A stretch of DNA of 32,094 bases from Ruminococcus sp. GTDB taxonomy: Bacteria > Bacillota > Clostridia > Oscillospirales > Ruminococcaceae. The notes below the pieces were generated by a model, which searched no databases, was not told where the DNA came from, and worked only from the letters and a program-made list of their open reading frames with translations. The translations under genes were made by a program, and so were the position numbers. The first letter of the stretch is position 1; each line of letters begins with the position of its first letter. Positions 8,402 through 16,663 of this stretch are shown in pieces. The stretch spans positions 1-32,094 of the forward strand of contig SVNO01000022.1 of assembly GCA_015066845.1 (NCBI GenBank). The letters are read 5' to 3'.

Positions 8402-9539
8402 AATTCGGTACTCCATTGAATCTTCCGGAAAGGTACATCTTTTCCATATTCTGAGACGGTCTTGGATTCTCATCCGAAACACGATTCAGCCGGCTGCCGT
8501 CATCATCAAAATCCACTGTATAAATCTGATCGGGACGAAGCAGCCCCATGGAAAGAAGGTTAGTAGAGTGGGATACAAAAATCAGCTGTGCCCCCTTGGA
8601 TTCCTGCATGAAATACCGCACTAACAGTCTTTCCAGATCATTGTGAAAACCGCTGGAAAACTCGTCGATCAACAAAATGCCGTTGTTGTCAAGACAGTGG
8701 AAAATGGCTGGGAGAAGGCGGAGGAGGTTCTGGTTGCCGAGGGATTCCATGTCATAAGGTATTGGTTCATTAATGGAATGACGCTTGAAAAAAATGTATT
8801 TTTCATCCGATTCTGTGCTGAATGTAAAGTGCGTACCCACAACTTTCTTTGCATATTCAACACTCTGATCAAAACGATACATCTGAAAAAAGGTATTGAT
8901 TCTGTCCGCACCATTCTTTTTTAAATACTCAGGCAGTTCAAGATCTGCATTAATATATCTCCTACCCTCTGGTTTATACAAATCAAAATATACAGAATTC
9001 CGAAGCTCCTCAAACCACAGTTGAAGTGTAGAATTGCCACGAAATTTAGTACTAAAATAGATTTCTCTAAGAAAAAGAATCTCCTCAGGCAGATTATTAT
9101 GTTCAGTCGGCGTATCGATCGTTACTTTCGCATAGCTGCCCTCTCGTTCTAAAAGAACCTGACCGTCTGACGAAAGCCTTTCGTAGGTACAGCCTCTTTC
9201 TAAATCAAACCCGATTGCATAAATAATTTCGGATTCGCCCACAGAAAATGTATATCTAAGTTGGATGACTGAATCATCACAAAACAAACATTGATAAGCA
9301 CCAATGTTGATTTCCTCATTTTTGAATAACAAATCTAACAAAAATCTCATCGCAATAATTGCATTCGACTTACCGGAAGCATTTGCACCAACAAACAACA
9401 ATCCCTTCAAAATGCCGTCCTTCGTGTTGCGGTCGGTGAGCAGTTCGTAGGATGTAGTTGTCAGGTCAATGGTTGTCGGATTTTTGAATGATTTGAAATT
9501 GGTGATTTCATAGCTTTTGAGCATACTATTCCCCTCCAT
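8382..9539 (-). CDS. AAA/ABC-type ATPase (AAA_15/AAA_21, RloA/AbiLi/AriA-like)
   Basis: Walker A GANASGKSN, Walker B GILLIDEFSSGFH, QLIFVSHSTNLL; N-terminal SYEITNFKSFKNPTTIDL typical of AAA_15 ATPases. Confidence 0.85.
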   Translation of the reverse strand: MEGNSMLKSYEITNFKSFKNPTTIDLTTTSYELLTDRNTKDGILKGLLFVGANASGKSNAIIAMRFLLDLLFKNEEINIGAYQCLFCDDSVIQLRYTFSVGESEIIYAIGFDLERGCTYERLSSDGQVLLEREGSYAKVTIDTPTEHNNLPEEILFLREIYFSTKFRGNSTLQLWFEELRNSVYFDLYKPEGRRYINADLELPEYLKKNGADRINTFFQMYRFDQSVEYAKKVVGTHFTFSTESDEKYIFFKRHSINEPIPYDMESLGNQNLLRLLPAIFHCLDNNGILLIDEFSSGFHNDLERLLVRYFMQESKGAQLIFVSHSTNLLSMGLLRPDQIYTVDFDDDGSRLNRVSDENPRPSQNMEKMYLSGRFNGVPNYENHIE

Positions 9540-9572
9540 TTCTGCTTTGATAGTATGACTTTTTCTGAATTA

Positions 9573-9601
9573 AGTATACCATAGATACCGGATTTTGTCA
9601 A
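9573..9601 (-). promoter_or_regulatory. Promoter for the ATPase/TOPRIM operon
   Basis: Minus strand TTGACA (9596-9601), 17-nt spacer, TATACT (9573-9578). Confidence 0.7.
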
Positions 9602-9703
9602 GAAACTGCGGTTTCATTTTTATCAAAATACATCCAATATTTCCCCCTCTCAGTTGTTATATAAATAAAGGGCTTGTGCCTCACACAGAATGGAGGAATA
9701 CAC

Positions 9704-11119
9704 ATGAAAAAACAACTGACCGCAGCTCTGACTGCGTTCCTGCTCTGTGCCAATACGCTGCCGCTTGGTGCGTGGGCTGCGACAAATACAAGCGGTGAAT
9801 ATGAGGGACTGCACTGGTCGCTTGCCGATGGTGTGCTGACCATTGGCGGAGAGGGGCGTATTGTCTATGATACGGGCTTTCCCGATGGAGATTCTGCAAA
9901 ATATCCGGATTGGGGACAGTACGCCGATGAAATCACCGGAATCATCATTGAACAGGGCGTGACAGGTGCGGATGCGGACTGCTTTCGGGAATATTCCGCG
10001 CTGGAATCCGTCATCCTGCCAGAGGGCTTTGCAAGCCTGAGCGCGCGGGTGTTTCAGGATTGCCCGAAGCTGCGCGAAATCGAAGGGCTGGAGCATGTGA
10101 CGCAGTTCCATCAGCATTGCCTGAACGGCACTGCTATGACTGCCGAAAATCCCTTTGTCATTGTCGGCGGCAGGCTGCAATACTGCGACTACACCGAGGT
10201 GACGGACATCGTTGTCCCCGATGGCGTGACCTCCATCGGCGCGAATGCGTTCGGCAATCTGATGGAGGAATCGAGTGAATCCATTCTGACCGATCCCTTT
10301 GATAAGAGAACAGTGGAGGATCTGTATTTTACGATCACACTGCCCGATTCTGTCGAAATCATCGACGATTACGCCTTTGCAAATCTTACCACGCTGACTT
10401 CCGTCAACATCCCTGAAGCTGTCACCACAATCGGAGCATATGCCTTCCTTGACTGCGTACGGCTTGACGCGCTCACGCTCGGACAGAATGTGCAGTCTGT
10501 CGGGGATTATGCCTTCTTCAACTGCAAGGAGCTGGACACCCTGACGGTGCTTTCCGGTGATACCCGGTTCGGTACAATGGCATACGGTACACTGTGCGAT
10601 ATGGTCGGCTGTTTGATGGAAGCAAACCCCGACAATTTCACAGCGGAGTACATGGCGGAGTATCTGGAGTTTGACCCTTACTTTTATGATGCTGTGGCTT
10701 ACTACAACGTGGACTGGTTCGGAACGGGGGATTATCTGTGGTTTGACCAGTACCTTATGATGGAAAAGATCTCCCATCATCTCTATACCACCCCCGATGC
10801 CTTTGTACGCGGTATTGCCAATTCTTCGGCAAAATCCCTTGCCTATGACACAGGCGTGGGCTTTCTGGAGCTGGAGCAGCTCGGCGACTGCAATGGAGAT
10901 ACGGCTGTCAACAGCAGTGACGCTGCCATCCTGCTCTATGCCGCCGCGCAGGAGGGCGTGACGGGGGAGAGTGGATGCTCCGCTTTGCAGGAATGCGCAA
11001 TGGATGTGGACGGCAGCGGTACCATGAATGCCGTGGACGCTGCGTGGATGCTCAAATATGCTGCTTATAAAGGCAGCGGAGGAACAATGGGATTGTACGG
11101 ATATGTGAACAGTCTCTGA
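9704..11119 (+). CDS. Secreted BspA-like leucine-rich-repeat protein with C-terminal dockerin
   Basis: Signal peptide MKKQLTAALTAFLLCANTLPLGAWA; LRR_5 repeats (VTSIGANAFGNL, VEIIDDYAFANLTTLTSVNIPEAVTTIGAYAFLDC); dockerin GDCNGDTAVNSSDAAILLYAAA...MDVDGSGTMNAVDAAWMLKYAAY. Confidence 0.9.
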   Translation: MKKQLTAALTAFLLCANTLPLGAWAATNTSGEYEGLHWSLADGVLTIGGEGRIVYDTGFPDGDSAKYPDWGQYADEITGIIIEQGVTGADADCFREYSALESVILPEGFASLSARVFQDCPKLREIEGLEHVTQFHQHCLNGTAMTAENPFVIVGGRLQYCDYTEVTDIVVPDGVTSIGANAFGNLMEESSESILTDPFDKRTVEDLYFTITLPDSVEIIDDYAFANLTTLTSVNIPEAVTTIGAYAFLDCVRLDALTLGQNVQSVGDYAFFNCKELDTLTVLSGDTRFGTMAYGTLCDMVGCLMEANPDNFTAEYMAEYLEFDPYFYDAVAYYNVDWFGTGDYLWFDQYLMMEKISHHLYTTPDAFVRGIANSSAKSLAYDTGVGFLELEQLGDCNGDTAVNSSDAAILLYAAAQEGVTGESGCSALQECAMDVDGSGTMNAVDAAWMLKYAAYKGSGGTMGLYGYVNSL

Positions 11120-11182
11120 CGCATAAAGAGCGCATTATCTTTTCCATGAAGAACGATTTTCCGTGGTTTGCTCACCTATGAA

Positions 11183-11220
11183 AACATCCCCGATGCATCG
11201 CGTATCGGGGATGTTTTTGT
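11183..11220. terminator. Bidirectional terminator between the convergent LRR-dockerin and coaBC genes
   Basis: AACATCCCCGAT...ATCGGGGATGTTTTTGTT, A/T tracts on both sides. Confidence 0.75.
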
Positions 11221-11232
11221 TCTGTTCGGGGC

Positions 11233-12432
11233 TTATTCCCCCATCCTCTCCAGAATCTTTGCAAAAATCCGGTCGGCAGCTTCTTCCTTGGACATGCACG
11301 GCAGCTCCAGTGCACCGTCCGCTGTGATGAGCGTCAGGATGTTGGTGTCCGTGCCGAAGCCTGCACCTTCCTGCCGCAGGGAATTGGCACAAATCATGTC
11401 CGCATTCTTTTTCAAAAGCTTTTTCTGCGAATTTTCAAGCATATTCTCCGTTTCCATCGAGAATCCGCAAACGAACTGCCCCTCGCGCTTGTGTGCGCCC
11501 AGATGGGCAAGAATGTCCTGCGTTCTTGTCAGCGGAATGGACATTTCCCCATCGGATTTCTTGATTTTCTCCTGCGCCGTGACCGCTGGACGATAGTCCG
11601 CAACCGCTGCTGCCATGACGAAAATATCCTGCTCCTGCGCGTGTTCCGTTGCTGCCGCGAACATTTCCGCCGCGCTCTCCACCTGCACGACCTTGACAAA
11701 GGGCGGTGGTGTCAGTGCGCTTGCACCGGTGACAAGTGTTACCTGCGCACCGCGGAGCATTGCCATTTTTGCCAGTGCATAGCCCATTTTTCCGGTGGAA
11801 TGGTTGGTGATGAAGCGTACAGGGTCAATGCGCTCACGCGTTGCGCCTGCCGTGATGAGGACTTTTTTTCCGGCAAGCGTCTTTTCACAGGCAATCGCCT
11901 TTTCAATATATGACAGCAGTACTGCCTCCGAGGGCAGCTTGCCGTCCCCGATGTCACCGCAGGCAAGATAGCCGCAGTCGGGGGCAATGACCTCGAAGCC
12001 GTAGCCGGCAAGGGTTTTCAGGTTGTCCTGCACGATCGGGTTGCGGTACATGTTCGTGTTCATCGCCGGTGCAATAATTTTGTGGCACGGGCAGGCAAGG
12101 AGCGTGGTGGTGAGCATATCGTCCGCAATGCCGTGCGCTGCCTTGGCAATGACATTTGCTGTGGCAGGTGCAACCAGTACCACGTCCGCTCGCTTAGCAA
12201 TTGCCACATGCTCCACGCTGTACTGGAAATTCCGGTCGAACGTGTCAATCAGGCATTTGTTGCCTGTGAGCGTTTCAAAGGTCACAGGGCTGATGAACTG
12301 TGTAGCGTTCTCCGTCATGGTGACAATGACATCCGCGCCGGTTTTCTTCAATGTGCTCGCAAGTCCGGCAATCTTGTACGCGGCAATGCCGCCGGTTACG
12401 GCAAGGACAATGCATTTTCCTGTCAGATCCAT
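11233..12432 (-). CDS. coaBC: Bifunctional phosphopantothenoylcysteine decarboxylase/phosphopantothenate-cysteine ligase
   Basis: N-terminal flavoprotein VTGGIAAYK, PAMNTNMY; C-terminal ITAGATRERIDPVRFITNHSTGKMGYALA. Confidence 0.96.
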   Translation of the reverse strand: MDLTGKCIVLAVTGGIAAYKIAGLASTLKKTGADVIVTMTENATQFISPVTFETLTGNKCLIDTFDRNFQYSVEHVAIAKRADVVLVAPATANVIAKAAHGIADDMLTTTLLACPCHKIIAPAMNTNMYRNPIVQDNLKTLAGYGFEVIAPDCGYLACGDIGDGKLPSEAVLLSYIEKAIACEKTLAGKKVLITAGATRERIDPVRFITNHSTGKMGYALAKMAMLRGAQVTLVTGASALTPPPFVKVVQVESAAEMFAAATEHAQEQDIFVMAAAVADYRPAVTAQEKIKKSDGEMSIPLTRTQDILAHLGAHKREGQFVCGFSMETENMLENSQKKLLKKNADMICANSLRQEGAGFGTDTNILTLITADGALELPCMSKEEAADRIFAKILERMGE

Positions 12433-12434
12433 GG

Positions 12435-13205
12435 TCAGTTCCTCCTGTTTCGTTCGTAAATCATTCGCAATCCCTGTAAGAGCAAATCATCATCGCAGGT
12501 GATGGCATGGGTGCAGTGCGGTACAACGATATGGGAAAGTCCCCCCGTTGCCACGACCTGCGTTTCGTAGCCAAGCTCCTCCCAGATGCGGTCGATCATC
12601 CCATCCAGTGACGCTGCCGTACCATAGAGAATACCGCTGCGCAGACAGTCAGCAGTATTCCGGCCGACGACCTTTTCCGGCACAGTCAGCCCGATTTTCG
12701 GGAGCTTTGCTGCATGGGAAGTCAGCGAATCCAGAGAAATCCGTGCACCCGGCTGGATAATCGTACCCACATAATCTCCTTGCTTGTCGAGTACGGAAAA
12801 GGTGGTTGCCGTGCCCATGTCAATGACGATCACGGGCGTACCATAGAGCGCGGAAGCAGCAACGGCATCCACGATCAGGTCACTGCCGACTGCCGCCGGA
12901 TTGTCCATGCGCAGGCGCAGCCCCGTGTCCAGTTCCAGTCCCACCACCATGACGGCAGTTTCCGTGAGCTTGCCCAGTGCCGCACGGAGTACCGGAATCA
13001 GGGGCGGTACGACCGAGGAAATGATGATGCCGTCAAGTGATTGCGGCGAAATGCCGTAAAGCTCCAGAACCGACTGGAACATCACCGCATATTCAAGTTC
13101 CGTCTGGCGCAGGGACGTTGCCATGCGTTCTGTGAACAGGACACGTTCTCCCTCCAGACAGCCAAGGACAATGTTTGTGTTGCCCATGTCAATGGTCAGC
13201 AGCAT
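12435..13205 (-). CDS. coaX: Type III pantothenate kinase (copy 1)
   Basis: LLTIDMGNTNIVLGC, VIDMGTATTFSV, GRNTADCLRSGILYG. Confidence 0.9.
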   Translation of the reverse strand: MLLTIDMGNTNIVLGCLEGERVLFTERMATSLRQTELEYAVMFQSVLELYGISPQSLDGIIISSVVPPLIPVLRAALGKLTETAVMVVGLELDTGLRLRMDNPAAVGSDLIVDAVAASALYGTPVIVIDMGTATTFSVLDKQGDYVGTIIQPGARISLDSLTSHAAKLPKIGLTVPEKVVGRNTADCLRSGILYGTAASLDGMIDRIWEELGYETQVVATGGLSHIVVPHCTHAITCDDDLLLQGLRMIYERNRRN

Positions 13206-13987
13206 GGCGCATCCTCCTCCCTTAAAAAATCGTAGATAATCCGCAGACCGAGCAGCGGCAGCTCTGTATCCACAATAATATTGTGCCGACAGCAGGGAAT
13301 GACCGTCTGCGCAAGGTCGCCCGTGGCAACCAGTGCCGTGGATGCATAGCCGCGTTCTTTCCAGATGCGGTCGATCATTCCGTCGATTGCCGCAGCATTG
13401 CCGAAAATCACACCGCTGCGCATGGAATCGACCGTGTTCGTGCCGAGGACATGCGCCGGTCTTTGCAGGCTGATGCCCGGCAGCTGGGATGTACCCGATA
13501 CCAGAGAATGCAGTGACAATTCCACACCCGGCAGAATCGCACCGCCCAGATAGCAGCCGTACACATCCACAAGGGAGAGTGTCGTTGCTGTGCCAAATTG
13601 GATGACAATGACCGGTGCACCGTATTTTTCGTGCGCTGCCGTTGCGGTAATCACAAGGTCGCTTCCGGCTTGTTCGGGATTGTCAATGAGCAGCGGCACA
13701 TTGGCAGGCGTTGAACTGTCCGCCTTGAAAATGGGGATATCCGGTGCAATTTTTGCAAGTGCATCACGCAGCACCGTGGTCATTGACGGCACAACCGTGG
13801 AAATCACTGCGCCCTCAAGGGCGGACAGCGGTACATGGTGCAGGCGGAACACTGCCTTGAAAATGACAGCATATTCCAGTCCCGTCCTGTGTGTGTCCGT
13901 GGAAATGCGCTCGGTCAGCGCAAGACGTTCCCCATCATAGCATCCCAGAACCAGATGGGAATTGCCGACATCAATTGTGAGAATCAT
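13196..13987 (-). CDS. coaX: Type III pantothenate kinase paralog (copy 2), divergent in conserved motifs
   Basis: MILTIDVGNSHLVLGCYDG, VIQFGTATTLSLV, GTNTVDSMRSGVIFG; ATG at 13987 with AGGAAAGGGTG upstream; overlaps the start of copy 1. Confidence 0.83.
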   Translation of the reverse strand: MILTIDVGNSHLVLGCYDGERLALTERISTDTHRTGLEYAVIFKAVFRLHHVPLSALEGAVISTVVPSMTTVLRDALAKIAPDIPIFKADSSTPANVPLLIDNPEQAGSDLVITATAAHEKYGAPVIVIQFGTATTLSLVDVYGCYLGGAILPGVELSLHSLVSGTSQLPGISLQRPAHVLGTNTVDSMRSGVIFGNAAAIDGMIDRIWKERGYASTALVATGDLAQTVIPCCRHNIIVDTELPLLGLRIIYDFLREEDAPCC

Positions 13988-14006
13988 CAGAATCACCCTT
14001 TCCTGT

Positions 14007-14036
14007 AAACAAAACGGACTGCATCGTGCAGTCCGT
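14007..14036 (-). terminator. Terminator/attenuator between the ECF S-component gene and coaX
   Basis: Minus strand ACGGACTGCA-cga-TGCAGTCCGTTTTGTTT. Confidence 0.65.
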
Positions 14037-14045
14037 CAGTTTGCA

Positions 14046-14702
14046 TTATTCGCTTTTCAGCTCGATATGCAGCGGACGCAGCTTGCGCAGAATCGGGCAG
14101 ATCGCCGCTGTAATCAGGCAGGCTACAATTGCCTCCGGTACACCGTTTGCACCGATAACGCCCATAATCACGCCGTACAATGCTTCAAATTCGATCTCCT
14201 TTGCCGCAGCGTATGCTTCACCAAACAGCACATAGATGCCGCCCATGACAAGGATGGTATTGGTCAGAGAGCCGGCAAGACCGCCGATGATGTAGGAAAT
14301 TGCCTTCTTGTTCTTTGTCAGCTTATACACCAATGTGAATGCATAATATGCAGTCACGCCGATGAGGATACGCGGCAGGAAGCAGATGGCAAGGCTCTTG
14401 ATGGCAGCGAGGAAACCGTTTCCCTCCAGACCTGCGGACAGGAACGGGGAAAAGACGAAGGACACGACACTCGGTTTCAGCGTATTGTTCATCAGACTTG
14501 TCACGCCGAACATTGCTCCCAGAAACGCGCCTTTTTTCGGGCCGAGAAAGATCGCGCCGACAATCACCGGAATGTGGATGGTGGTTGCATTGATCACGCC
14601 AAGCGGAATGTAGCCGAGGTACGGAACAAACGCCAGCAAAAAGATGATTGCCGTAAACATGGCGGTCAATACAAAGCTTTGGGTTTTTTCTGTTGTGTTC
14701 AT
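14046..14702 (-). CDS. panT: ECF transporter S component, probably pantothenate-specific
   Basis: Multi-TM protein with ATTIHIPVIVGAIFLGPKKGAFLGAMFGVTSLMNN typical of the ECF S-component family; context with coaX/coaBC suggests pantothenate. Confidence 0.8.
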   Translation of the reverse strand: MNTTEKTQSFVLTAMFTAIIFLLAFVPYLGYIPLGVINATTIHIPVIVGAIFLGPKKGAFLGAMFGVTSLMNNTLKPSVVSFVFSPFLSAGLEGNGFLAAIKSLAICFLPRILIGVTAYYAFTLVYKLTKNKKAISYIIGGLAGSLTNTILVMGGIYVLFGEAYAAAKEIEFEALYGVIMGVIGANGVPEAIVACLITAAICPILRKLRPLHIELKSE

Positions 14703-14846
14703 AAATCCATCTCCTATTCAGAATTTTCAGAGTATGCAGAATACTCTGTATGACAAACCGTTGGAACGGCATTGTCTGAATGTTAGTGCACTGAAAGGAT
14801 AAAATGTTACAGCATTAAATCAAATTTTCTGTACTATCCTGGATTT

Positions 14847-14875
14847 ATTATACCACAATTCTTTTCGCTTGTCAA
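14847..14875 (-). promoter_or_regulatory. Promoter for the panT/coaX/coaBC cluster
   Basis: Minus strand TTGACA (14870-14875), 17-nt spacer, TATAAT (14847-14852). Confidence 0.8.
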
Positions 14876-15336
14876 TTTCTACCGGAGAAAAAAGGGGTGA
14901 CAGCATGGTTTTCCGGCATCTTTCCCATTGAAGCCGAATCGGGTGCAAGGCCGCAAGCTCCAAAGAAAAGCAGGTGGAGGGTGTGCTGCATCCTCTCGAT
15001 AACGCCGCTATACCTATTATAATAGGGAAACGCTGCAAAACCAGTATATACAACAAAATGTGAATTTTTTTCTATTTTTTTGTATCCATCCCTCCTGAAC
15101 CCCCCGCATATCACAGAGTATTACACAAAGCTAATTAGTGATTGAATTCTTATTTGTTTAAGATGTACAAAGAAATAGAGCTAACTTTCTTCTAATTGAT
15201 TAACTGATTTAACTTACATAATATTACGGGGCATGAGCAGGATTAAATTCACTCCACTTTCTACCAAAAGTATAAAAAATATGAACGTTTAGTGATTATT
15301 TCTAAAAATTTTCTCTTGTTTTATGTAAAAAAGCAG

Positions 15337-15365
15337 TTGCAATTTTAAAAATCAAATGGTATAAT
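15337..15365 (+). promoter_or_regulatory. Promoter for the type IV pilus operon
   Basis: TTGCAA (15337-15342), 17-nt spacer, TATAAT (15360-15365). Confidence 0.72.
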
Positions 15366-15433
15366 TATGATACTGGAGTATTATGCTGTATTGTACTCAC
15401 TACTTTTACAGAAAAATTATTGGAGGTGGTCGA

Positions 15434-16630
15434 ATGAAGAGTTTTTCCTACGTTGCAAAAACCCCTGCAAACAAGCAGATAAAGGGTACAATCAACGCGG
15501 AGGATGAGAGAGAATTCAGTGCGAAGCTCAGAGAAAAGGGCTATACTCTCATCAGCTATGAGGAAAAAGAAATCGGCGCAAAGAAAACTGTGAAGAAGTT
15601 CAAGACCAAGGAGCTGGCATTTAACTGCCGTCAGCTTGCAGCAATGCTGACATCCGGTCTGACGCTGGTCAAAGCACTGGACATTTTGAGTAAGGAGCAG
15701 CCCAATGAGGCATCCAAGGCAGTCTGGCAGAGCGTGTATGAGAACGTGCAGAAGGGTGAATCCTTCTCCTCGTCCCTGGAAGCGTTCAAGGGCGTATTCC
15801 CTGACTTCCTGATCTCAATGGTATCCGCAGGTGAGTCCAGTGGTTCGCTTGATATTATTATGCAGCGAATGAGTGACCATTATGCAAAGGAAAACAAGAT
15901 GAACAATACCGTCAAGGGTGCGATGACCTATCCTATCATCCTCTTGATACTCTGTATTGCCATCGTTATCGGTATGTTTACCTTTATCATGCCGACGTTC
16001 GCAAATCTGTTTGAAAGCGAAGAAGATATGCCGCCTCTGACACGCGTCATGATGGGCTTCAGTGATTCGCTGGTAAACTACTGGTTCGTTTATCTTGGTG
16101 TCATTGTTGTAGTTGTATTTGCAATTATCTATGCATTGAAGCTCCCGAACACTCGTCTGAAATGGGACAAATTCATCATCAAGGGTCCGGCATTCGGCCC
16201 TCTGGTTGTCAAGATTTATACAGCACGTTTTGCAAGAACACTGGCTTCTCTGTACTCCAGCGGTATCCCGATGGTAGAGTGCCTGCAGCGTTCTTCTGCG
16301 ATTCTCGGCAACCGTTACATCAGCCAGTGCTTTGAAAATGTAGTCGATGAAGTAAAACAGGGTGAAACCTTGTCTGCGTCCATTACCAGAACGGAAATCT
16401 TCGACTCCATGTTCTGCTCCATTATCTACGTCGGTGAGGAAGCCGGTGCGCTGGATACCATCCTGCAAAAGACTTCCGACTACTACGATGAAGAAGCGGA
16501 CTCCGCAGTTGGACGACTCGTCAGCCTGCTCGAACCGGTTATGATTATCATCATGGGTATCGCTGTAGCTCTGGTCGTTGCATCTGTACTGCCTGCAATG
16601 TATGGCTCTTTCGAGGCTATCGCAGCATAA
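15434..16630 (+). CDS. pilC: Type II secretion/type IV pilus inner-membrane platform protein PilC
   Basis: GspF/PilC domains (FCRQLAAMLTSGLTLVKALDIL...ARFARTLASLYSSGIPMVECLQ...LLEPVMIIIMGIAVALVVASVLPAMY); GGAGGTGG RBS upstream of 15434. Confidence 0.94.
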   Translation: MKSFSYVAKTPANKQIKGTINAEDEREFSAKLREKGYTLISYEEKEIGAKKTVKKFKTKELAFNCRQLAAMLTSGLTLVKALDILSKEQPNEASKAVWQSVYENVQKGESFSSSLEAFKGVFPDFLISMVSAGESSGSLDIIMQRMSDHYAKENKMNNTVKGAMTYPIILLILCIAIVIGMFTFIMPTFANLFESEEDMPPLTRVMMGFSDSLVNYWFVYLGVIVVVVFAIIYALKLPNTRLKWDKFIIKGPAFGPLVVKIYTARFARTLASLYSSGIPMVECLQRSSAILGNRYISQCFENVVDEVKQGETLSASITRTEIFDSMFCSIIYVGEEAGALDTILQKTSDYYDEEADSAVGRLVSLLEPVMIIIMGIAVALVVASVLPAMYGSFEAIAA

Positions 16631-16663
16631 AACCAATTCAATTAACGAGAGGTGGAAAAGTAA

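Noticed and set aside
9650-10780. 376-aa minus-strand ORF antisense to the LRR-dockerin gene
   Set aside because: Overlaps a clear LRR/dockerin CDS with signal peptide; translation is low-complexity Cys/His/Ile rich without domain.
14820-15114. 78-aa and 80-aa minus-strand ORFs upstream of panT
   Set aside because: They run through the panT promoter and have no RBS or domain; region considered non-coding.
15121-15433. Looked for a c-di-GMP (GEMM) riboswitch upstream of the pil operon
   Set aside because: The region is AT-rich and only about 60 nt separate the predicted start site from the pilC ATG; no GEMM consensus seen.
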